The notes under the pieces: model-generated
Database searches by the model: none
The model's input: the letters and a program-made list of their open reading frames with translations, nothing else
What the model was told of the DNA's origin: nothing
NCBI GenBank assembly: GCA_020853815.1
Contig: JADYYE010000096.1
Coordinates: 37,927 to 101,926, forward strand
Length of the DNA stretch: 64,000 bases
DNA from: Phycisphaerales bacterium
GTDB lineage: Bacteria; Planctomycetota; Phycisphaerae; Phycisphaerales; UBA1924
Direction of reading: 5' to 3'
Shown: in pieces, positions 17,439-27,640 of the stretch
Layout: every line of letters begins with the position of its first letter
How positions within the stretch are numbered: the stretch's first letter is position 1
Position numbers and translations under genes: made by a program

Positions 17439-19193
17439 ATGAACCAACCCGGCGCCATCGCGAGGGCTCGGGCGGCGCTCTGGCGCCACGCGTGGCAATA
17501 TGCGCTCCTCGCCGGCGTCCTTATCATCCTCGCCCTCTTCCTCCTCTACCCGATCTGGCTCACCGTCCGCGGCGGATTCGCCACCGACATCACCGGCGGC
17601 ACCGGCTTCACACTCGACCACGTCCTCTCCGTCTTCCGCGATCCGCGCCTCCTCGACGGCCTGTTCAACTCCGCCAAGGTCGCCCTCACCACCACCACGC
17701 TCACCATCCTCATCTCGCTCCCGCTCGCCGTCGTCGGCGCTCGCTTCAAGTTCCCGGGCAAGCCCTTCTTCAACGCCGCCATCCTGGTTCCCATGATCAT
17801 CCCGCCCTTTGTCGGCGCGCTTGGCCTCCGCGCCATCCTCGGGCGCATGGGCGCGCTCAACGCCCTCCTCGGCACCGAGTGGGACATCCTCGGCCAATCG
17901 AAGTTCCTCGGCGTCGTCGTCATCCAGGCCCTCACGCTCTACCCCATCGTCTATCTCAACACCTCCGCCGCCCTCGCGAATCTTGATCCCGCCATGGACG
18001 AGGCCGCGGAGAATCTGGGCGCCGGCTGGTGGCGCCGCTTCTTCACGATCACGCTCCCCCTCATCCGCCCCGGCATTTTCGCGGGCGCAACCATCGTCTT
18101 CATCTGGAGCTTCACCGAGCTGGGCACGCCGCTCATGCTCGATTACTACGCCGTCACGCCGGTCCAGATCTTCCAGAAGCTCAAGGAGATCGAGGGCTCC
18201 GCCACGCCCTACGCGCTCACCGTCGTCATGCTCTCATGCTCGGTGCTCATGTACATCCTCGGCAAGACCCTCTTCGGTCGCGCCGGATACGCCATGTACT
18301 CCAAGGCCTCCCGCGCCGGCGGCGAGGTCACGCTCACCGGCCTTCCCGGCTGGCTCGCCTTCGCGGGCTTCGCCTTCATCACCATCCTCGCCGTCACACC
18401 TCACGTCGGCGTGATCCTCACCAGCGTTTCGGCCCCCGGCGCGTGGTACCAGTCCGTGCTCCCCAAGTCGCTCACCGCGTCGCACTACCAGCAGGCCATG
18501 ACCGCCGCCGACAGCTTCGGCGCCATCGTCAACAGCCTCAAGCTCGCCTCCCTCGCCATGCTCGTCGACGTCGGTCTCGGCCTCGTCATCGCCTATCTGC
18601 TTGTCCGCGCCAAAATCCGCGGGCGTGCCATCCTCGACGCCATGTGCATGCTCCCGCTCGCCGTCCCCGGGCTCGTCATGGCTTTCGGCTATGTCGCTAT
18701 GACGCTGCGCTGGCCCTTCGCCAAGGGCGACATCCTCGACGGCGTGGTCTCCGTCGTGAGCGCCGACCCCAACCCCGTCCCGCTCCTCATCATCGCCTAC
18801 GCCATCCGCCGCTTGCCATACATCGTCCGCTCCACCGTCGCCGGCCTCGAACAGACGTCGGGCGAACTCGAAGAGGCGGCCATCAACCTCGGCGCTTCCC
18901 GCCTCTACGCCGTCCGCAAAGTCATCCTCCCCCTCATCCTCGCCAACGTCATCGCCGGCGGCCTGCTCGTCTTCAGCTTCTCCATGCTCGAGGTCAGCGA
19001 CTCCATCATCCTCGCCCAGCAGGCCAAGAACTACCCCGTCACCAAGGCCATCATGGCGTTCACCGAGCGCCTCGGCGACGGACCCTACATCGCCAGCGCC
19101 CTGGGCGTGTGGGGCATGGTGCTGCTCACCATCACGCTCGCGGGCTCGAGCGTGCTGATCGGAAAGAAGATGGGCTCCATCTTCCGCGTGTAG
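17439..19193 (+). CDS. ABC transporter permease, two fused permease domains
   Basis: A 584-residue membrane protein with about twelve transmembrane helices in two BPD-type permease halves. Each half carries an EAA loop that docks with the ATPase: EAAENLGAGWWRRFFTITLP in half one and EEAAINLGASRLYAVRKVIL in half two. This fused arrangement is typical of ferric-iron (FbpB-like), 2-aminoethylphosphonate or similar small-ligand importers. No ATPase or substrate-binding protein gene is adjacent, so the substrate stays open. The ATG at 17439 is chosen because the membrane region begins about 20 residues later. It has no ribosome binding site, but a TACACT box lies eight bases upstream. Confidence 0.88.
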   Translation: MNQPGAIARARAALWRHAWQYALLAGVLIILALFLLYPIWLTVRGGFATDITGGTGFTLDHVLSVFRDPRLLDGLFNSAKVALTTTTLTILISLPLAVVGARFKFPGKPFFNAAILVPMIIPPFVGALGLRAILGRMGALNALLGTEWDILGQSKFLGVVVIQALTLYPIVYLNTSAALANLDPAMDEAAENLGAGWWRRFFTITLPLIRPGIFAGATIVFIWSFTELGTPLMLDYYAVTPVQIFQKLKEIEGSATPYALTVVMLSCSVLMYILGKTLFGRAGYAMYSKASRAGGEVTLTGLPGWLAFAGFAFITILAVTPHVGVILTSVSAPGAWYQSVLPKSLTASHYQQAMTAADSFGAIVNSLKLASLAMLVDVGLGLVIAYLLVRAKIRGRAILDAMCMLPLAVPGLVMAFGYVAMTLRWPFAKGDILDGVVSVVSADPNPVPLLIIAYAIRRLPYIVRSTVAGLEQTSGELEEAAINLGASRLYAVRKVILPLILANVIAGGLLVFSFSMLEVSDSIILAQQAKNYPVTKAIMAFTERLGDGPYIASALGVWGMVLLTITLAGSSVLIGKKMGSIFRV

Positions 19194-19618
19194 TCAACCA
19201 ATGCACCGCGCGCGCGTGCCACCGACAGCGTCTTCGCGATCGGTGCTCTTCCCTCCCTCTTCATTTGTCCATTTGGCGATTTCCTCCGGCGTGCGACGAA
19301 CACGTCCTCGTGTCCGTTTCCCTCATCCTCCTCTGTTTGTTTCCCTTCCTCATCTTTATGCTCATCTCTTTCCCATTCCCTCCTTCTCTGTGCTTCCTCC
19401 GTGCTTCGGCGCCTGTGTGGTGAGGCTTCGCGCCCGTTCTTCTTACGCCTCCTCCTTATTCCCTTTCGCGTCGGTTGCTACGCATTTGTCACCTGCCTGG
19501 TGCGCACCAACGTGCCCGTTCGTCAAGGCCGACGAGTGTGCGCGGGCGGCGTCGGGGCGTGATCCGTACCGGTCGTACCCGTGAATGGGGGCAGATGCGA
19601 TCGGTGAAATGGCGCGGT
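19194..19618. repeat. 425-base gene-free region with dispersed repeats
   Basis: The region is pyrimidine-rich on the plus strand. At 19395-19425 is a minus-strand copy of the CACGGAGGAAGCACAGAG family seen at 5026-5165 and 32838-33052. At about 19498-19525 is an inverted relative of the 21-base repeat at 4733 and 4891, here containing the palindrome TGGTGCGCACCA. No gene or terminator is convincing. Confidence 0.5.
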
Positions 19619-21073
19619 CTACGCGAGGACTTCCTTGACGAGTTTGCCCGCGACGTCGGTGAGTCGGAAGTCGCGCCCCTGGAAACGATACGTCAGCCGC
19701 TCGTGGTCGATCCCGAGGAGGTGGAGCATGGTGGCGTGCAGGTCGTGGACGTGGACGGGATTTTCCTCGATGTTGTAGCCGAAGTCGTCGGTGCGGCCGA
19801 GCGTGGTGCCGGGCTTCACGCCGCCGCCCGCCATCCAGATGGAGAAGCAGCGCGGGTGGTGGTCGCGTCCGTAGTCGTTTGGGGTCATGCGTCCTTGGCA
19901 ATAGGCGGTTCGCCCGAACTCGCCGCCCCAGACAACGAGGGTGTCGTCGAGCAGGCCGCGACGCTTGAGATCGGTGACGAGGGCGGCCGAGGCCTGGTCG
20001 GTCTGGTTGCACTGGTTGGTGATGCCGGAGGGGAGCGAGCCGTGCTGGTCCCAGCCCTGGTGGAAGAGCTGCACGAAGCGCACGCCGCGTTCGAGGAGTC
20101 GGCGGGCGAGGATGCAATTGGCGGCGTAGGTTCCGGGGGTGCGCGAGGACGGGCCGTAGAGGTCGAAGGTTTCGGCGGGCTCGCCGGAGACGTCGGTGGC
20201 GTCGGGGACGCTGGTCTGCATGCGGAAGGCCATCTCGGCCTGTTCCATGCGTGCGGCGACCTCGGGGTCGAGGGTTGATTTCGCCTGGTCGGCGTTGAGC
20301 TTTCCGAGCGCGTCGAGCATGCCGCGGCGGGTGTGGGGCGAGACTCCCTCGGGGTTGGTGAGGTAGAGCACGGGCTCTTTGCCGGCGCGGAATTGGACGC
20401 CCTGGTGCTCGCTGGGGAGGAAGCCCGAGCCCCACAGGCGCGCGTAGAGGGGCTGATCGCGCGGCGCGTCCTTTGAGACGAGCACGATGAAGGCGGGGAG
20501 GTTGGCGTTGGCGCTGCCCAGGCCGTAGGAGAGCCACGCGCCCATCGAAGGGCGTCCGGCGAGTTGATGCCCGGTGCAGAAGAAGGTGATGGCGGGGTCG
20601 TGGTTGATCGCTTCGGTGTGCATCGAGCGGATGATGCAGAGGTCATCGGCGATCTTGGCGGTGTGGGGGAGGAGATCGCTGATCCAGGCGCGCGAGTTGC
20701 CGTGCTGCTGGAACTTGGTGAACGAGCCGGCGAGGGGGAGGATGGATTGGTTGCCGCTCATGCCGGTGAGACGTTGGCCGCGTCGGACCGAATCCGGGAG
20801 CGGCTCGCCGTGGCGTTGATTGAGCGCGGGCTTGGGGTCGAAGGTTTCGAGGTGTGATGGGCCGCCGGACTGGAAGAGATAGACGACGCGTTTGGCCTTG
20901 GCGGGGAAGTTCGGGAAGGTAGCGGGCTGGATGAGGCTGGGTGAGGAGGGGCGGGCGTCGAAACCGCCGGCGGCGAGCGCGATGCTCCCGAGGCCCAGCG
21001 CGCTCATGCCAAGGAAGTGGCGGCGCGAGAGGTTCATCAGGTGGTCGGTGCAGCAGGGGTGATTGGAGGTCAT
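19619..21073 (-). CDS. Tat-exported DUF1501 family protein
   Basis: A 484-residue protein with a twin-arginine signal ([20 protein letters not shown]) and the DUF1501 body: [52 protein letters not shown] and [19 protein letters not shown]. The family has an alkaline-phosphatase/sulfatase-like fold and is usually encoded next to planctomycete cytochrome DUF1549/DUF1553 genes; its activity is not established. It lies eight bases after the DUF1553 gene and is surely co-transcribed. An internal ATG at 21037 (MNLSRRHF) is an equally plausible start; only the first 12 residues differ. Confidence 0.9.
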   Translation of the reverse strand: MTSNHPCCTDHLMNLSRRHFLGMSALGLGSIALAAGGFDARPSSPSLIQPATFPNFPAKAKRVVYLFQSGGPSHLETFDPKPALNQRHGEPLPDSVRRGQRLTGMSGNQSILPLAGSFTKFQQHGNSRAWISDLLPHTAKIADDLCIIRSMHTEAINHDPAITFFCTGHQLAGRPSMGAWLSYGLGSANANLPAFIVLVSKDAPRDQPLYARLWGSGFLPSEHQGVQFRAGKEPVLYLTNPEGVSPHTRRGMLDALGKLNADQAKSTLDPEVAARMEQAEMAFRMQTSVPDATDVSGEPAETFDLYGPSSRTPGTYAANCILARRLLERGVRFVQLFHQGWDQHGSLPSGITNQCNQTDQASAALVTDLKRRGLLDDTLVVWGGEFGRTAYCQGRMTPNDYGRDHHPRCFSIWMAGGGVKPGTTLGRTDDFGYNIEENPVHVHDLHATMLHLLGIDHERLTYRFQGRDFRLTDVAGKLVKEVLA

Positions 21074-21081
21074 CGCGGTTC

Positions 21082-24000
21082 CTATCGCATCATCACGCTG
21101 GCGTCGGAGGCCATGATCGTCGAGGCGACGACCGAGAGAGCGGCGAGATGGGCCTGGGCCCTGGGGTCGGGTTTGTCCGCGGAATCGGGCTTGAGACCGA
21201 GGAGCGCCGCGGCGCCGGCGGGGTCGTTGCTATACGCGGCCACTTGCTCGCCCAGCAGGTCAACGAGCGCGGCGAGTTCGTCGGCACGCGGCTCGCGTCC
21301 GGTGAATCGCTCGAAGAGCACGGCGCACTGGGCGGCGGGCGCGGCTTCGCGGTGCGCGAGCGCGGCGGCGGCGCGGGCGCACTCGAAGAAGGCGGGGTCG
21401 TTCCAGATGACGAGGGGCTGGAGCGGCGTGGTGGTGGGCTGGCGGCGTGCGAGGCACTCTTCGCGGCTGCCGGCGTCGAACACGAGCATGTTGGGGGGCG
21501 GCGCGGTGCGCTTTCGGAAGGTGTACATGCTGCGCCGGTGGGCGTTGTCGCCGGTGTCGGGCGTGTACGCGGATTGGACGTTTGCGCCGGAGTCTTCCCA
21601 GATACCGGGCGGCTGCCAGGGCTTGACGGACGGGCCGCCGACGCGCTCGACGAGCAGCCCGGACGCGAGGAGGGCCTGATCGCGGAGCATCTCGGCGGAG
21701 AGGCGGACGGCGGGGCCGCGCGAGAGGAAGGCGTTGGGTCGGTCGTCGATTCCCCCGCGGTGGTCGCTTGACTGGCGGAACGTCGACGAAAGGACGATGC
21801 GGCGCATGAGGGCCTTGACATTCCAGCCGGACGCGACGAAATCCGCGGCGAGGGTGTCGAGGAGTTCCTGGTGCAGGGGCGATTCGCCCTGCAGGCCGAA
21901 GTTTTCGAGCGTGGGGACGAGTCCCGCGCCGAAGCAGATCGCCCAGAAGCGGTTGACCGCGACGCGGGCGGTGAGCGGATTGGCGGGGTCGGTGGTCCAC
22001 GACGCGAGGCCGAGGCGGTTGCGGGGGCGCTCGCCGAAGGGCATGATGCTGTGTACGGCGCGATCGGCACGGACGGGGCGGTTGTGGTCGGGCGAGTCGT
22101 AATGGCCGCGGGCGAGCACGAAGTTCTGTCGCTCGAAGGGCGCGGCTTCCATCACCATGATCTCGGGGATGGATTCGAGGAGGTCTTGTTCGGCGCGGCG
22201 TGCGGCGCGGAGTGATTCACGGGCCGCGGTGCACGCGGGGTCGCGCGCGATGAACCAAGGGGCAAGCTCGCCCGGCGGGCGATCGGCCGGAACACCGGTG
22301 CCAAGGCGCAGCAAGCTCTTGGGATACTGCCTGATCGTCCCGGGCTTAAAGATCTCGAGCGCGTCGAGGGGCGAGAGTTCGCTTGTGAAGAGTTGCAGGT
22401 CGGCGAGCGAGCCGTTCTTGAATCCGACATCGCGATCGCGGAAGGCGACCTGGAGCGTGCGGCGGGGTGTCGGGCCGTCGAGGTGATCGCGGGTGGTTTG
22501 GATCTCGGCGGGCCGGCCGTCGAAATAGAGCTTGAGACCGGCGGCGCGCGACGAGCCGTCGTAGGTGGCGACGACGTGGACCCAGCGGGCGATTGGGAAC
22601 TTGTCGGTGGATTGGACGGCAGCGGCGGAGCCGGGCCACATGTGGACGATTTCCCAGCAGAGACGGCCGTCGCGGAGGAGGAGTTGATAGCCCTGCGGGT
22701 CGGTTTCGAGCGTGAAGTAGCTGGTGTGGAGGATGACGGCGCGCGACTTCTCGTCGGGGCAGTTGATCCAGAGCGAGAGCGAGATGGGGTCGCAGCGGCG
22801 GAAGTCGGGCGAGTCGTTGAAGGTCGCGCCAACGTCGCCGTCGAAGAGCGTGGCTTTGCCCGCGGGAGAGTCGATCGTGCCATCCAGCGGCCAGCGCTTG
22901 GCGGGATCCGGGGCCGCGAGCTTGAACGCTGGTTCCTGCAGTTGTTGTTGCTCGTCGTGATAGGCGGCGAGAACTTCCCGGATTGCTCTCGTCTGCGCGT
23001 CGGTCTCGGCGTTGGCAAGGGCCGTTTCGGCGTCCGTGACTTTGGCGCGGAGTTCGGCGAGCGACGCGCTTTGCTCGGGCGTGCTGAGGCGCATCGCGGG
23101 GCGGGGCGTGGCGCCGGTGGCGTATGGATAGGTGCCCGCCTCGTCGATCGCGCTGAAGAACGAGCCGAGGCTGTAGTAGTCTTCCTGGGTGATCGGGTCG
23201 TACTTGTGGTCGTGGCAGCGCGAGCACTCGAGCGTCAGGCCGAGGAACGCGGTGCCGAAGGTGCGGACGCGATCGGCGACGTATTCCTGGCGGAACTCCT
23301 CGTCGATCGAGCCGCCCTCGTTGGTCTGTCGGTGCAGGCGGTTGAAGGTGGTCGCGAGCTTTTGCGGCTGAGTCGCGCCGGGGATCAGGTCGCCGGCGAG
23401 CTGCTCGGTGATGAAACGGTCATAGGGCATGTTGGAGTTGAAGGCGTTGATGAGCCAGTCGCGCCACGGCCACACGCGGCATTCCCAGTCGGATTGATAG
23501 CCGAACGTGTCGGCGAAGCGTGCGGCGTCGAGCCAATCGGAGGCCAGGCGCTCGCCGAAACGGGGCGAGGCGAGCATGGCGTCGATGCGGGTTTCGTAGG
23601 CGTTGGCGCTGGTGTCGGCAATGAACGCGCTGGTCTCGCCGGGCGTGGGAGGCAAGCCGGTGAGCACGAGCGAGGCACGACGCAGGAGTGTTGCCTTGTC
23701 GGAGTCCTTGTTCGGCGTCCAGCCCTTGGAATCGAGGCCCGCCAGCACGAAGCGGTCGATCGGATCGCGGCACCAGGATTCGTTTGTGACTGCGGGCGGA
23801 GCGATGGCCTTGGGCGCGATGAAGGCCCAGTGCGGCTCGTACATCGCGCCTTGCTTTATCCACTCGCGGAACAGCTCGCGCTCGCTCGGCGAGAGCGAGA
23901 GCTTCGACTCGGGCGGCGGCATCACGTCGTCGGGCTCGTGCGAGTTGATTCGAGCGACAAGCTCGCTGGCGTCCGGGTCGCCGGGGATGAGGGCGGCGTA

Positions 24001-24300
24001 GCCAGCGCCGAGGTCCGCGGTCGCGCCCTCGATTGAATCGAGTCGGAGGTCGGCCTTACGAGAGGAGCTGTCGGGGCCGTGGCAGCGGAAGCAGCGGTCG
24101 GAGAGGATGGGGCGGATCTGCTTGTTGAAGCTGATGCGGTCGGCGGGCGCGGGGAAAGGGTTTGGATTCGCGATCGTCGGTGTCGGGTCCAGCGATGCGG
24201 GAGGGAGGGGCACGCTCGCCGCGGAATCGGGGCGGGGAACGAGCGAGACCGCCGCGAAGAGGAGAGGAATCGCGATGAACGGAAGCGCGGTGTGCCGCAT
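21082..24300 (-). CDS. Planctomycete cytochrome-like PSCyt1/DUF1549/DUF1553 protein
   Basis: A 1072-residue exported protein. A hydrophobic N-terminus is followed by PSCyt1 with heme motif CFRCH (residues 70-74), DUF1549/PSCyt2 with [20 protein letters not shown] and a second heme-type motif [14 protein letters not shown], a LamG-like lectin domain (about residues 470-640) and C-terminal DUF1553 ([20 protein letters not shown]). These proteins are abundant in Planctomycetota and thought to bind heme and take part in extracellular oxidation or carbohydrate handling; no activity is proven. The start at 24300 lacks a ribosome binding site but has TTGTGG-N16-TATACT ending seven bases upstream, suggesting a leaderless transcript. 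Confidence 0.9.
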   Translation of the reverse strand: MRHTALPFIAIPLLFAAVSLVPRPDSAASVPLPPASLDPTPTIANPNPFPAPADRISFNKQIRPILSDRCFRCHGPDSSSRKADLRLDSIEGATADLGAGYAALIPGDPDASELVARINSHEPDDVMPPPESKLSLSPSERELFREWIKQGAMYEPHWAFIAPKAIAPPAVTNESWCRDPIDRFVLAGLDSKGWTPNKDSDKATLLRRASLVLTGLPPTPGETSAFIADTSANAYETRIDAMLASPRFGERLASDWLDAARFADTFGYQSDWECRVWPWRDWLINAFNSNMPYDRFITEQLAGDLIPGATQPQKLATTFNRLHRQTNEGGSIDEEFRQEYVADRVRTFGTAFLGLTLECSRCHDHKYDPITQEDYYSLGSFFSAIDEAGTYPYATGATPRPAMRLSTPEQSASLAELRAKVTDAETALANAETDAQTRAIREVLAAYHDEQQQLQEPAFKLAAPDPAKRWPLDGTIDSPAGKATLFDGDVGATFNDSPDFRRCDPISLSLWINCPDEKSRAVILHTSYFTLETDPQGYQLLLRDGRLCWEIVHMWPGSAAAVQSTDKFPIARWVHVVATYDGSSRAAGLKLYFDGRPAEIQTTRDHLDGPTPRRTLQVAFRDRDVGFKNGSLADLQLFTSELSPLDALEIFKPGTIRQYPKSLLRLGTGVPADRPPGELAPWFIARDPACTAARESLRAARRAEQDLLESIPEIMVMEAAPFERQNFVLARGHYDSPDHNRPVRADRAVHSIMPFGERPRNRLGLASWTTDPANPLTARVAVNRFWAICFGAGLVPTLENFGLQGESPLHQELLDTLAADFVASGWNVKALMRRIVLSSTFRQSSDHRGGIDDRPNAFLSRGPAVRLSAEMLRDQALLASGLLVERVGGPSVKPWQPPGIWEDSGANVQSAYTPDTGDNAHRRSMYTFRKRTAPPPNMLVFDAGSREECLARRQPTTTPLQPLVIWNDPAFFECARAAAALAHREAAPAAQCAVLFERFTGREPRADELAALVDLLGEQVAAYSNDPAGAAALLGLKPDSADKPDPRAQAHLAALSVVASTIMASDASVMMR

Positions 24301-24307
24301 GGGGGGC

Positions 24308-24335
24308 AGTATAAGAGAAAGCGCACCGGCCACAA
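24308..24335 (-). promoter_or_regulatory. Predicted sigma70-type promoter, leaderless start of the DUF1553 gene
   Basis: Read on the minus strand: -35 TTGTGG (24330-24335), a 16-base spacer and -10 TATACT (24308-24313). The -10 box ends seven bases before the ATG and no Shine-Dalgarno sequence is present, so transcription should begin at or next to the start codon. Confidence 0.6.
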
Positions 24336-24475
24336 TGGAGCGCCGTGGTCGCTGTGGCGTGAGCGGCGTGATCGCAGGTTGCCCCGGGCGCATGTGCGTG
24401 CGGGTCGAGATGGGTCAACGCCGGAGTCGGCGAGGTCGAGTGCGCCGGGGCGTGCCTGGCCAAGGCACGCGAGGC

Positions 24476-25810
24476 CTATTGCCCGAGGGCGCGGAGCACG
24501 ATGGTCGCGTATGAGCCGGAGGGCAGGTCGAATCGAGCGGTGCGTGCGAGGCGGCCTTTGGCGAATTCGTCGGGCGACGACTTGGAGAGCGAGAAGTTGG
24601 AAGCCGGAGCGAAGAGTGGGCGATCGCCGGGGTCGAAGCGGGGGCGGCGGAGTGTTGGAATCTCCAGTTGGTCCAAGTTGAGCGATTCTCGTGAGAGAAC
24701 GCGGGCGACGGCGCGGGCCCAGTCGCCATCGAGCGAGGCTGCCTTGCGTGGAAGCGGGGCGATGAGCTGGCCCAGCGAGGGCGGCACGGCGTCGGCGCGG
24801 GCGAAGACGAGCGGGCCGTGATCGGTCGAGAGATCGAGCATCGCGTCGGGCGTGGCGGCGAGGGATTCGCGCAGGAGTTCGGCGGCGGCGTGGTTCCACA
24901 GCCACGATTGATACGCGTCGACGCAGAGGCGCTGGTCGATCATGGGGAGCGAAGCGAAGGCGTCGGCGAACGAGCCGCCGGAGGCGAGCACCTCGATCGC
25001 GCGGCGGTGGGGCGAGGGCGGCGCGGCGGCAAGAAGGTCGTTCCACTGACCCCAGTGCGTGGCGGCGGCGCGCGTGAACGCTCGGCGCGCGCCGGTGTCC
25101 TTCCGCGCGGGCGTCGCGATGAGCAGGTTCAGGGCGGTGTCGAAATCGCCGCGGATGAGGTGGGCGGCGGCGAATCCTTGGCCGTGGCGGGCGGAGCCGA
25201 ATCGCTGCTCGCCGAAGTAGTTGGTGAAGAGGAGCGACGGGGTTGCGAGGGGCAATGGGGAATGGGCAATGGGCAATGGGGAAGAAGCGGATGCTGGAGA
25301 AGCCGAGTCCTTGCGGCGAATGACGTGCTCGGTGGAGTCCTTTCGGTGGCGTGCGCTGTCGGGTATGAGCGTCAGCGCGCGGGCGTGGCGGGCCATTCGG
25401 TCGCTTGTTTCTCGCGACAGGCCGCGGATGATGATCTCGAAGTGATTGGATTCGATGATCGAGGCGTCGGTGGGGGCAGACGACCAGCCGGCGAGCGTCG
25501 CGTGCACGCCGGGCGCGGTGATCTCGGGCGCGAAACGAGCGGCGGCGGCGAGGTCGCGTGCCCTTGCGCTGACGTGCTGGGTTGTGTGCGCGTGCTTGTC
25601 CTTGAGGCCCGCGTGGGAGACGTCACCTGGTTTGATCGTGAGAGCCTTGGCGAGGCGGGCGGTTGCTTCGGGCGTTGAAAGCGACGTCTTTTGCAGGCGG
25701 TAGACGGCGAAGAGCGCCCGCGCGTCCGCGGCGGGGCGCAGCGACTCGCGGAACGCGGCGGTGGCGATCTCGTCGACACGGAAATCGGTTGGGACACGCC
25801 GGATGGTCAC
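24476..25810 (-). CDS. truD: tRNA pseudouridine(13) synthase TruD
   Basis: A 444-residue protein with the TruD signatures: AGLKDKHAHTTQ with catalytic Asp71, FTNYFGEQRFG, and YQSWLWN. TruD makes pseudouridine 13 in tRNA-Glu in enterobacteria. The start is GTG. The protein is longer than the roughly 350-residue E. coli form. Part of the extra length, just before NYFGEQRFG (about residues 175-190, SSPLPIAHSPLPLATPS), is encoded by an intergenic-type GGGCAAT repeat inserted in frame at 25246-25283. It follows the rhodanese gene by 19 bases. Confidence 0.92.
   Translation of the reverse strand: MTIRRVPTDFRVDEIATAAFRESLRPAADARALFAVYRLQKTSLSTPEATARLAKALTIKPGDVSHAGLKDKHAHTTQHVSARARDLAAAARFAPEITAPGVHATLAGWSSAPTDASIIESNHFEIIIRGLSRETSDRMARHARALTLIPDSARHRKDSTEHVIRRKDSASPASASSPLPIAHSPLPLATPSLLFTNYFGEQRFGSARHGQGFAAAHLIRGDFDTALNLLIATPARKDTGARRAFTRAAATHWGQWNDLLAAAPPSPHRRAIEVLASGGSFADAFASLPMIDQRLCVDAYQSWLWNHAAAELLRESLAATPDAMLDLSTDHGPLVFARADAVPPSLGQLIAPLPRKAASLDGDWARAVARVLSRESLNLDQLEIPTLRRPRFDPGDRPLFAPASNFSLSKSSPDEFAKGRLARTARFDLPSGSYATIVLRALGQ
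25246..25283. repeat. GGGCAAT repeat inside the truD coding region
   Basis: About five degenerate 7-8 base units (GGGCAATG, GGGGAATG) lie in the truD frame. The same family is otherwise intergenic in this window (4594-4672, 53828-53861). In truD it adds a Ser/Pro/Leu-rich stretch without breaking the frame. Confidence 0.8.
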
Positions 25811-25829
25811 GGGCGACTGTAGCGGCGGG

Positions 25830-26237
25830 CTACTTCACGACCTTGTACCCGAGCAGGCCACGCTCGTAGCGCGGGACGGAGGGGTCGGCGGCGAGGGACC
25901 AGGCGTCGATGCCGCCGGCGACGGACATGGCCTGCGTCTTGCCGAGGGCGCGGGCCATGAGCGCGGCTTTCATGGAGCGCACGCCGTGGTGGCACAGGAA
26001 CGCGATCGGGCCGTCGTGGTCGGCGAGTTCGTCGAGGCGTTGCTCGAGCTGGTTGAGGGGGATGTGGGTGGCGGCGGGGATGCGGGCGAGATCGAGCTCT
26101 TCGCCGGTTCGCACGTCGACAAGCAGCAGGCCGTGGGCCAGCGCGGTGCGTGCGTGGGCTGCGGTGATTTCGTACTCGGGCTTGAACGGATAGCCCGCGG
26201 GCAGGCCGCGCGAGTCGAAGGGGGAGGCGGCGGTCAT
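25830..26237 (-). CDS. Rhodanese-like domain protein
   Basis: A 135-residue single rhodanese domain: LLVDVRTGEELDLARIPAA with the CH2A-type motif, active-site Cys in FLCHHGVRS and the closing MSVAGGIDAW. Such proteins move sulfane sulfur between carriers, for example in tRNA thiolation or detoxification; the partner is unknown. Its ATG overlaps the stop of the upstream gene (ATGA), and truD follows after 19 bases, so the three genes form one minus-strand unit. No signal peptide is present. Confidence 0.88.
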   Translation of the reverse strand: MTAASPFDSRGLPAGYPFKPEYEITAAHARTALAHGLLLVDVRTGEELDLARIPAATHIPLNQLEQRLDELADHDGPIAFLCHHGVRSMKAALMARALGKTQAMSVAGGIDAWSLAADPSVPRYERGLLGYKVVK

Positions 26238-27019
26238 TTGGGCGAGCCCCCATCTTGCCTGGCGGGGGCTGACTCGGCGGGCGTTGGTTCGGCGGGCGTT
26301 GTTTCGGCCGGGGCCGACTCAGGCTGGATTAGTTCCGGCGGACGATTGGAATTGTCGTCCTCGCTTGCGGGATCGCCGGGCACGAAGATCGCCTCATCTT
26401 CATACGCCGGGGTCATGCGGCGGGGGATGTTGACATCGCGCAGGTCGTCCATGGTCTCGGGTCGTTCGCCGAGGTTGCGGACGCGCTCGTAGCTTCCCGT
26501 CGGGCTCCAGGCCATGCGCCAGGGCTGATGGATCGCCATGGCCAGGGGCATGGCGACGAGTTCGAGCGAAGCGTGGATGGGTTCGAGGATGCTCTCAAAG
26601 AAGCGATCGCCGGACCAGGTCGAGCCGGCGTCGAGTTCGAGCGCGCTGGCGGTGGTGGGATACTCGCCGCGTTGGCGTTTGAGCTTGGTCGGGCCGCTCG
26701 GGAAGTTCGTGCGGTAGTTGGGGCGGTGGTGGGTGGCGTCGACGGGGATTGAGTAGACGGCCTGCTCCCAGCCCGAGCGATCGAGCGAGGTGAGCGACGG
26801 CGGGTCGTCGGCGCGTTGCGTGTCCTCGCTGCTGAGCACCCGGGACGCGGGCTGGAAGGCCTGGATGGTGACGGAATCGCCAAGGCGGTTGCGCGAGTTG
26901 GACTCGGCGCAGGCGGGGAAGAGTGTGACGAACGCGCCGAGCGACATCGCGCACGCGATGCGGATCGCGGCGGTGTTCCTCGTTGAGGCGATCGGCGAGT
27001 CGAGTGAACTGGTCGTCAT
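26234..27019 (-). CDS. Hypothetical exported protein, possible lipoprotein
   Basis: A 261-residue protein with a hydrophobic segment at about residues 17-35 ending LFPACAES; the Cys could be lipidated, although the -3 to -1 residues are not a strong lipobox. The middle is soluble, with a Trp/Arg-rich motif (HQPWRMAWSPTGSYER). The tail is low complexity, rich in Ala/Pro/Glu/Thr (APAETTPAEPTPAESAPA). No known family is recognised. It is translationally coupled to the rhodanese gene. Its likely location is the periplasm or inner face of the outer membrane. Confidence 0.6.
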   Translation of the reverse strand: MTTSSLDSPIASTRNTAAIRIACAMSLGAFVTLFPACAESNSRNRLGDSVTIQAFQPASRVLSSEDTQRADDPPSLTSLDRSGWEQAVYSIPVDATHHRPNYRTNFPSGPTKLKRQRGEYPTTASALELDAGSTWSGDRFFESILEPIHASLELVAMPLAMAIHQPWRMAWSPTGSYERVRNLGERPETMDDLRDVNIPRRMTPAYEDEAIFVPGDPASEDDNSNRPPELIQPESAPAETTPAEPTPAESAPARQDGGSPK

Positions 27020-27067
27020 GGGGCGTTCGTCCTTGAGTCAATCCGTACGATGTTCAAGGGTATCACG

Positions 27068-27640
27068 TCAGTCCGGGCTGGATTCGGGCGGTGGCCCGAG
27101 GGCGTCCATCGCCCGCTCGATCTCGTCATCGCTAAAGCCGCGGCGAGCGAGGGCGGCGGCGATGCGACGCCACAGCTTGGGGTCGAGCCTGGTCTCGAGC
27201 TGGGTGCGAGACCGCATCTGCCTGCCGGGCGGCTTCGATCGCGTGCCGGATTTGCCTGTGAGCTTCTCGAGGATCTGGCGTGCCGCGGCGATCGCGTCGT
27301 CGGCGCCGCGACGCCCGCGCAGCGCGGAGTCGATGGCGCGGGCGGCGAGTGTGTCGTCGATCATCCGCCTGGCGAGGCGGTCTTGGAGGCGGAGGCGTCC
27401 GACCGGGCCGGTTTCGAGTTCGCGAGCGATGGTGTGCTCGGCCAGGCGGGCGTCGCTCACGAGTCGGGCGCGCTCGAACTCCTCAACGACGCGTGACGCC
27501 AGGGCGCCGCTGGCGCCGCGCGCGATCAGGCGCTCGCGCAGCTCGTCGCTCGAGCGATCGCGCACGCGGAGCAGGTTGACCGCGGCGCGCCGGGCGGCGT
27601 CGCGGTCCAGGGGAGGGCTTGGCTGTTTGGCAGGGGGCAT
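27068..27640 (-). CDS. recX: RecX family regulatory protein
   Basis: A 190-residue protein made of three-helix RecX repeats: NLLRVRDRSSDELRERLIAR, EEFERARLVSDARLAEHTIA and a closing helix pair (IAAALARRGFSDDEIERAMD). RecX binds RecA filaments and modulates recombination and SOS induction. The RecX pattern begins about residue 15, so the ATG at 27640 is the natural start, although no Shine-Dalgarno sequence is present. RecA is not in the window. Unlike many relatives it carries a basic linker (KSGTRSKPPGRQMRSR) between repeats two and three. Confidence 0.85.
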   Translation of the reverse strand: MPPAKQPSPPLDRDAARRAAVNLLRVRDRSSDELRERLIARGASGALASRVVEEFERARLVSDARLAEHTIARELETGPVGRLRLQDRLARRMIDDTLAARAIDSALRGRRGADDAIAAARQILEKLTGKSGTRSKPPGRQMRSRTQLETRLDPKLWRRIAAALARRGFSDDEIERAMDALGPPPESSPD

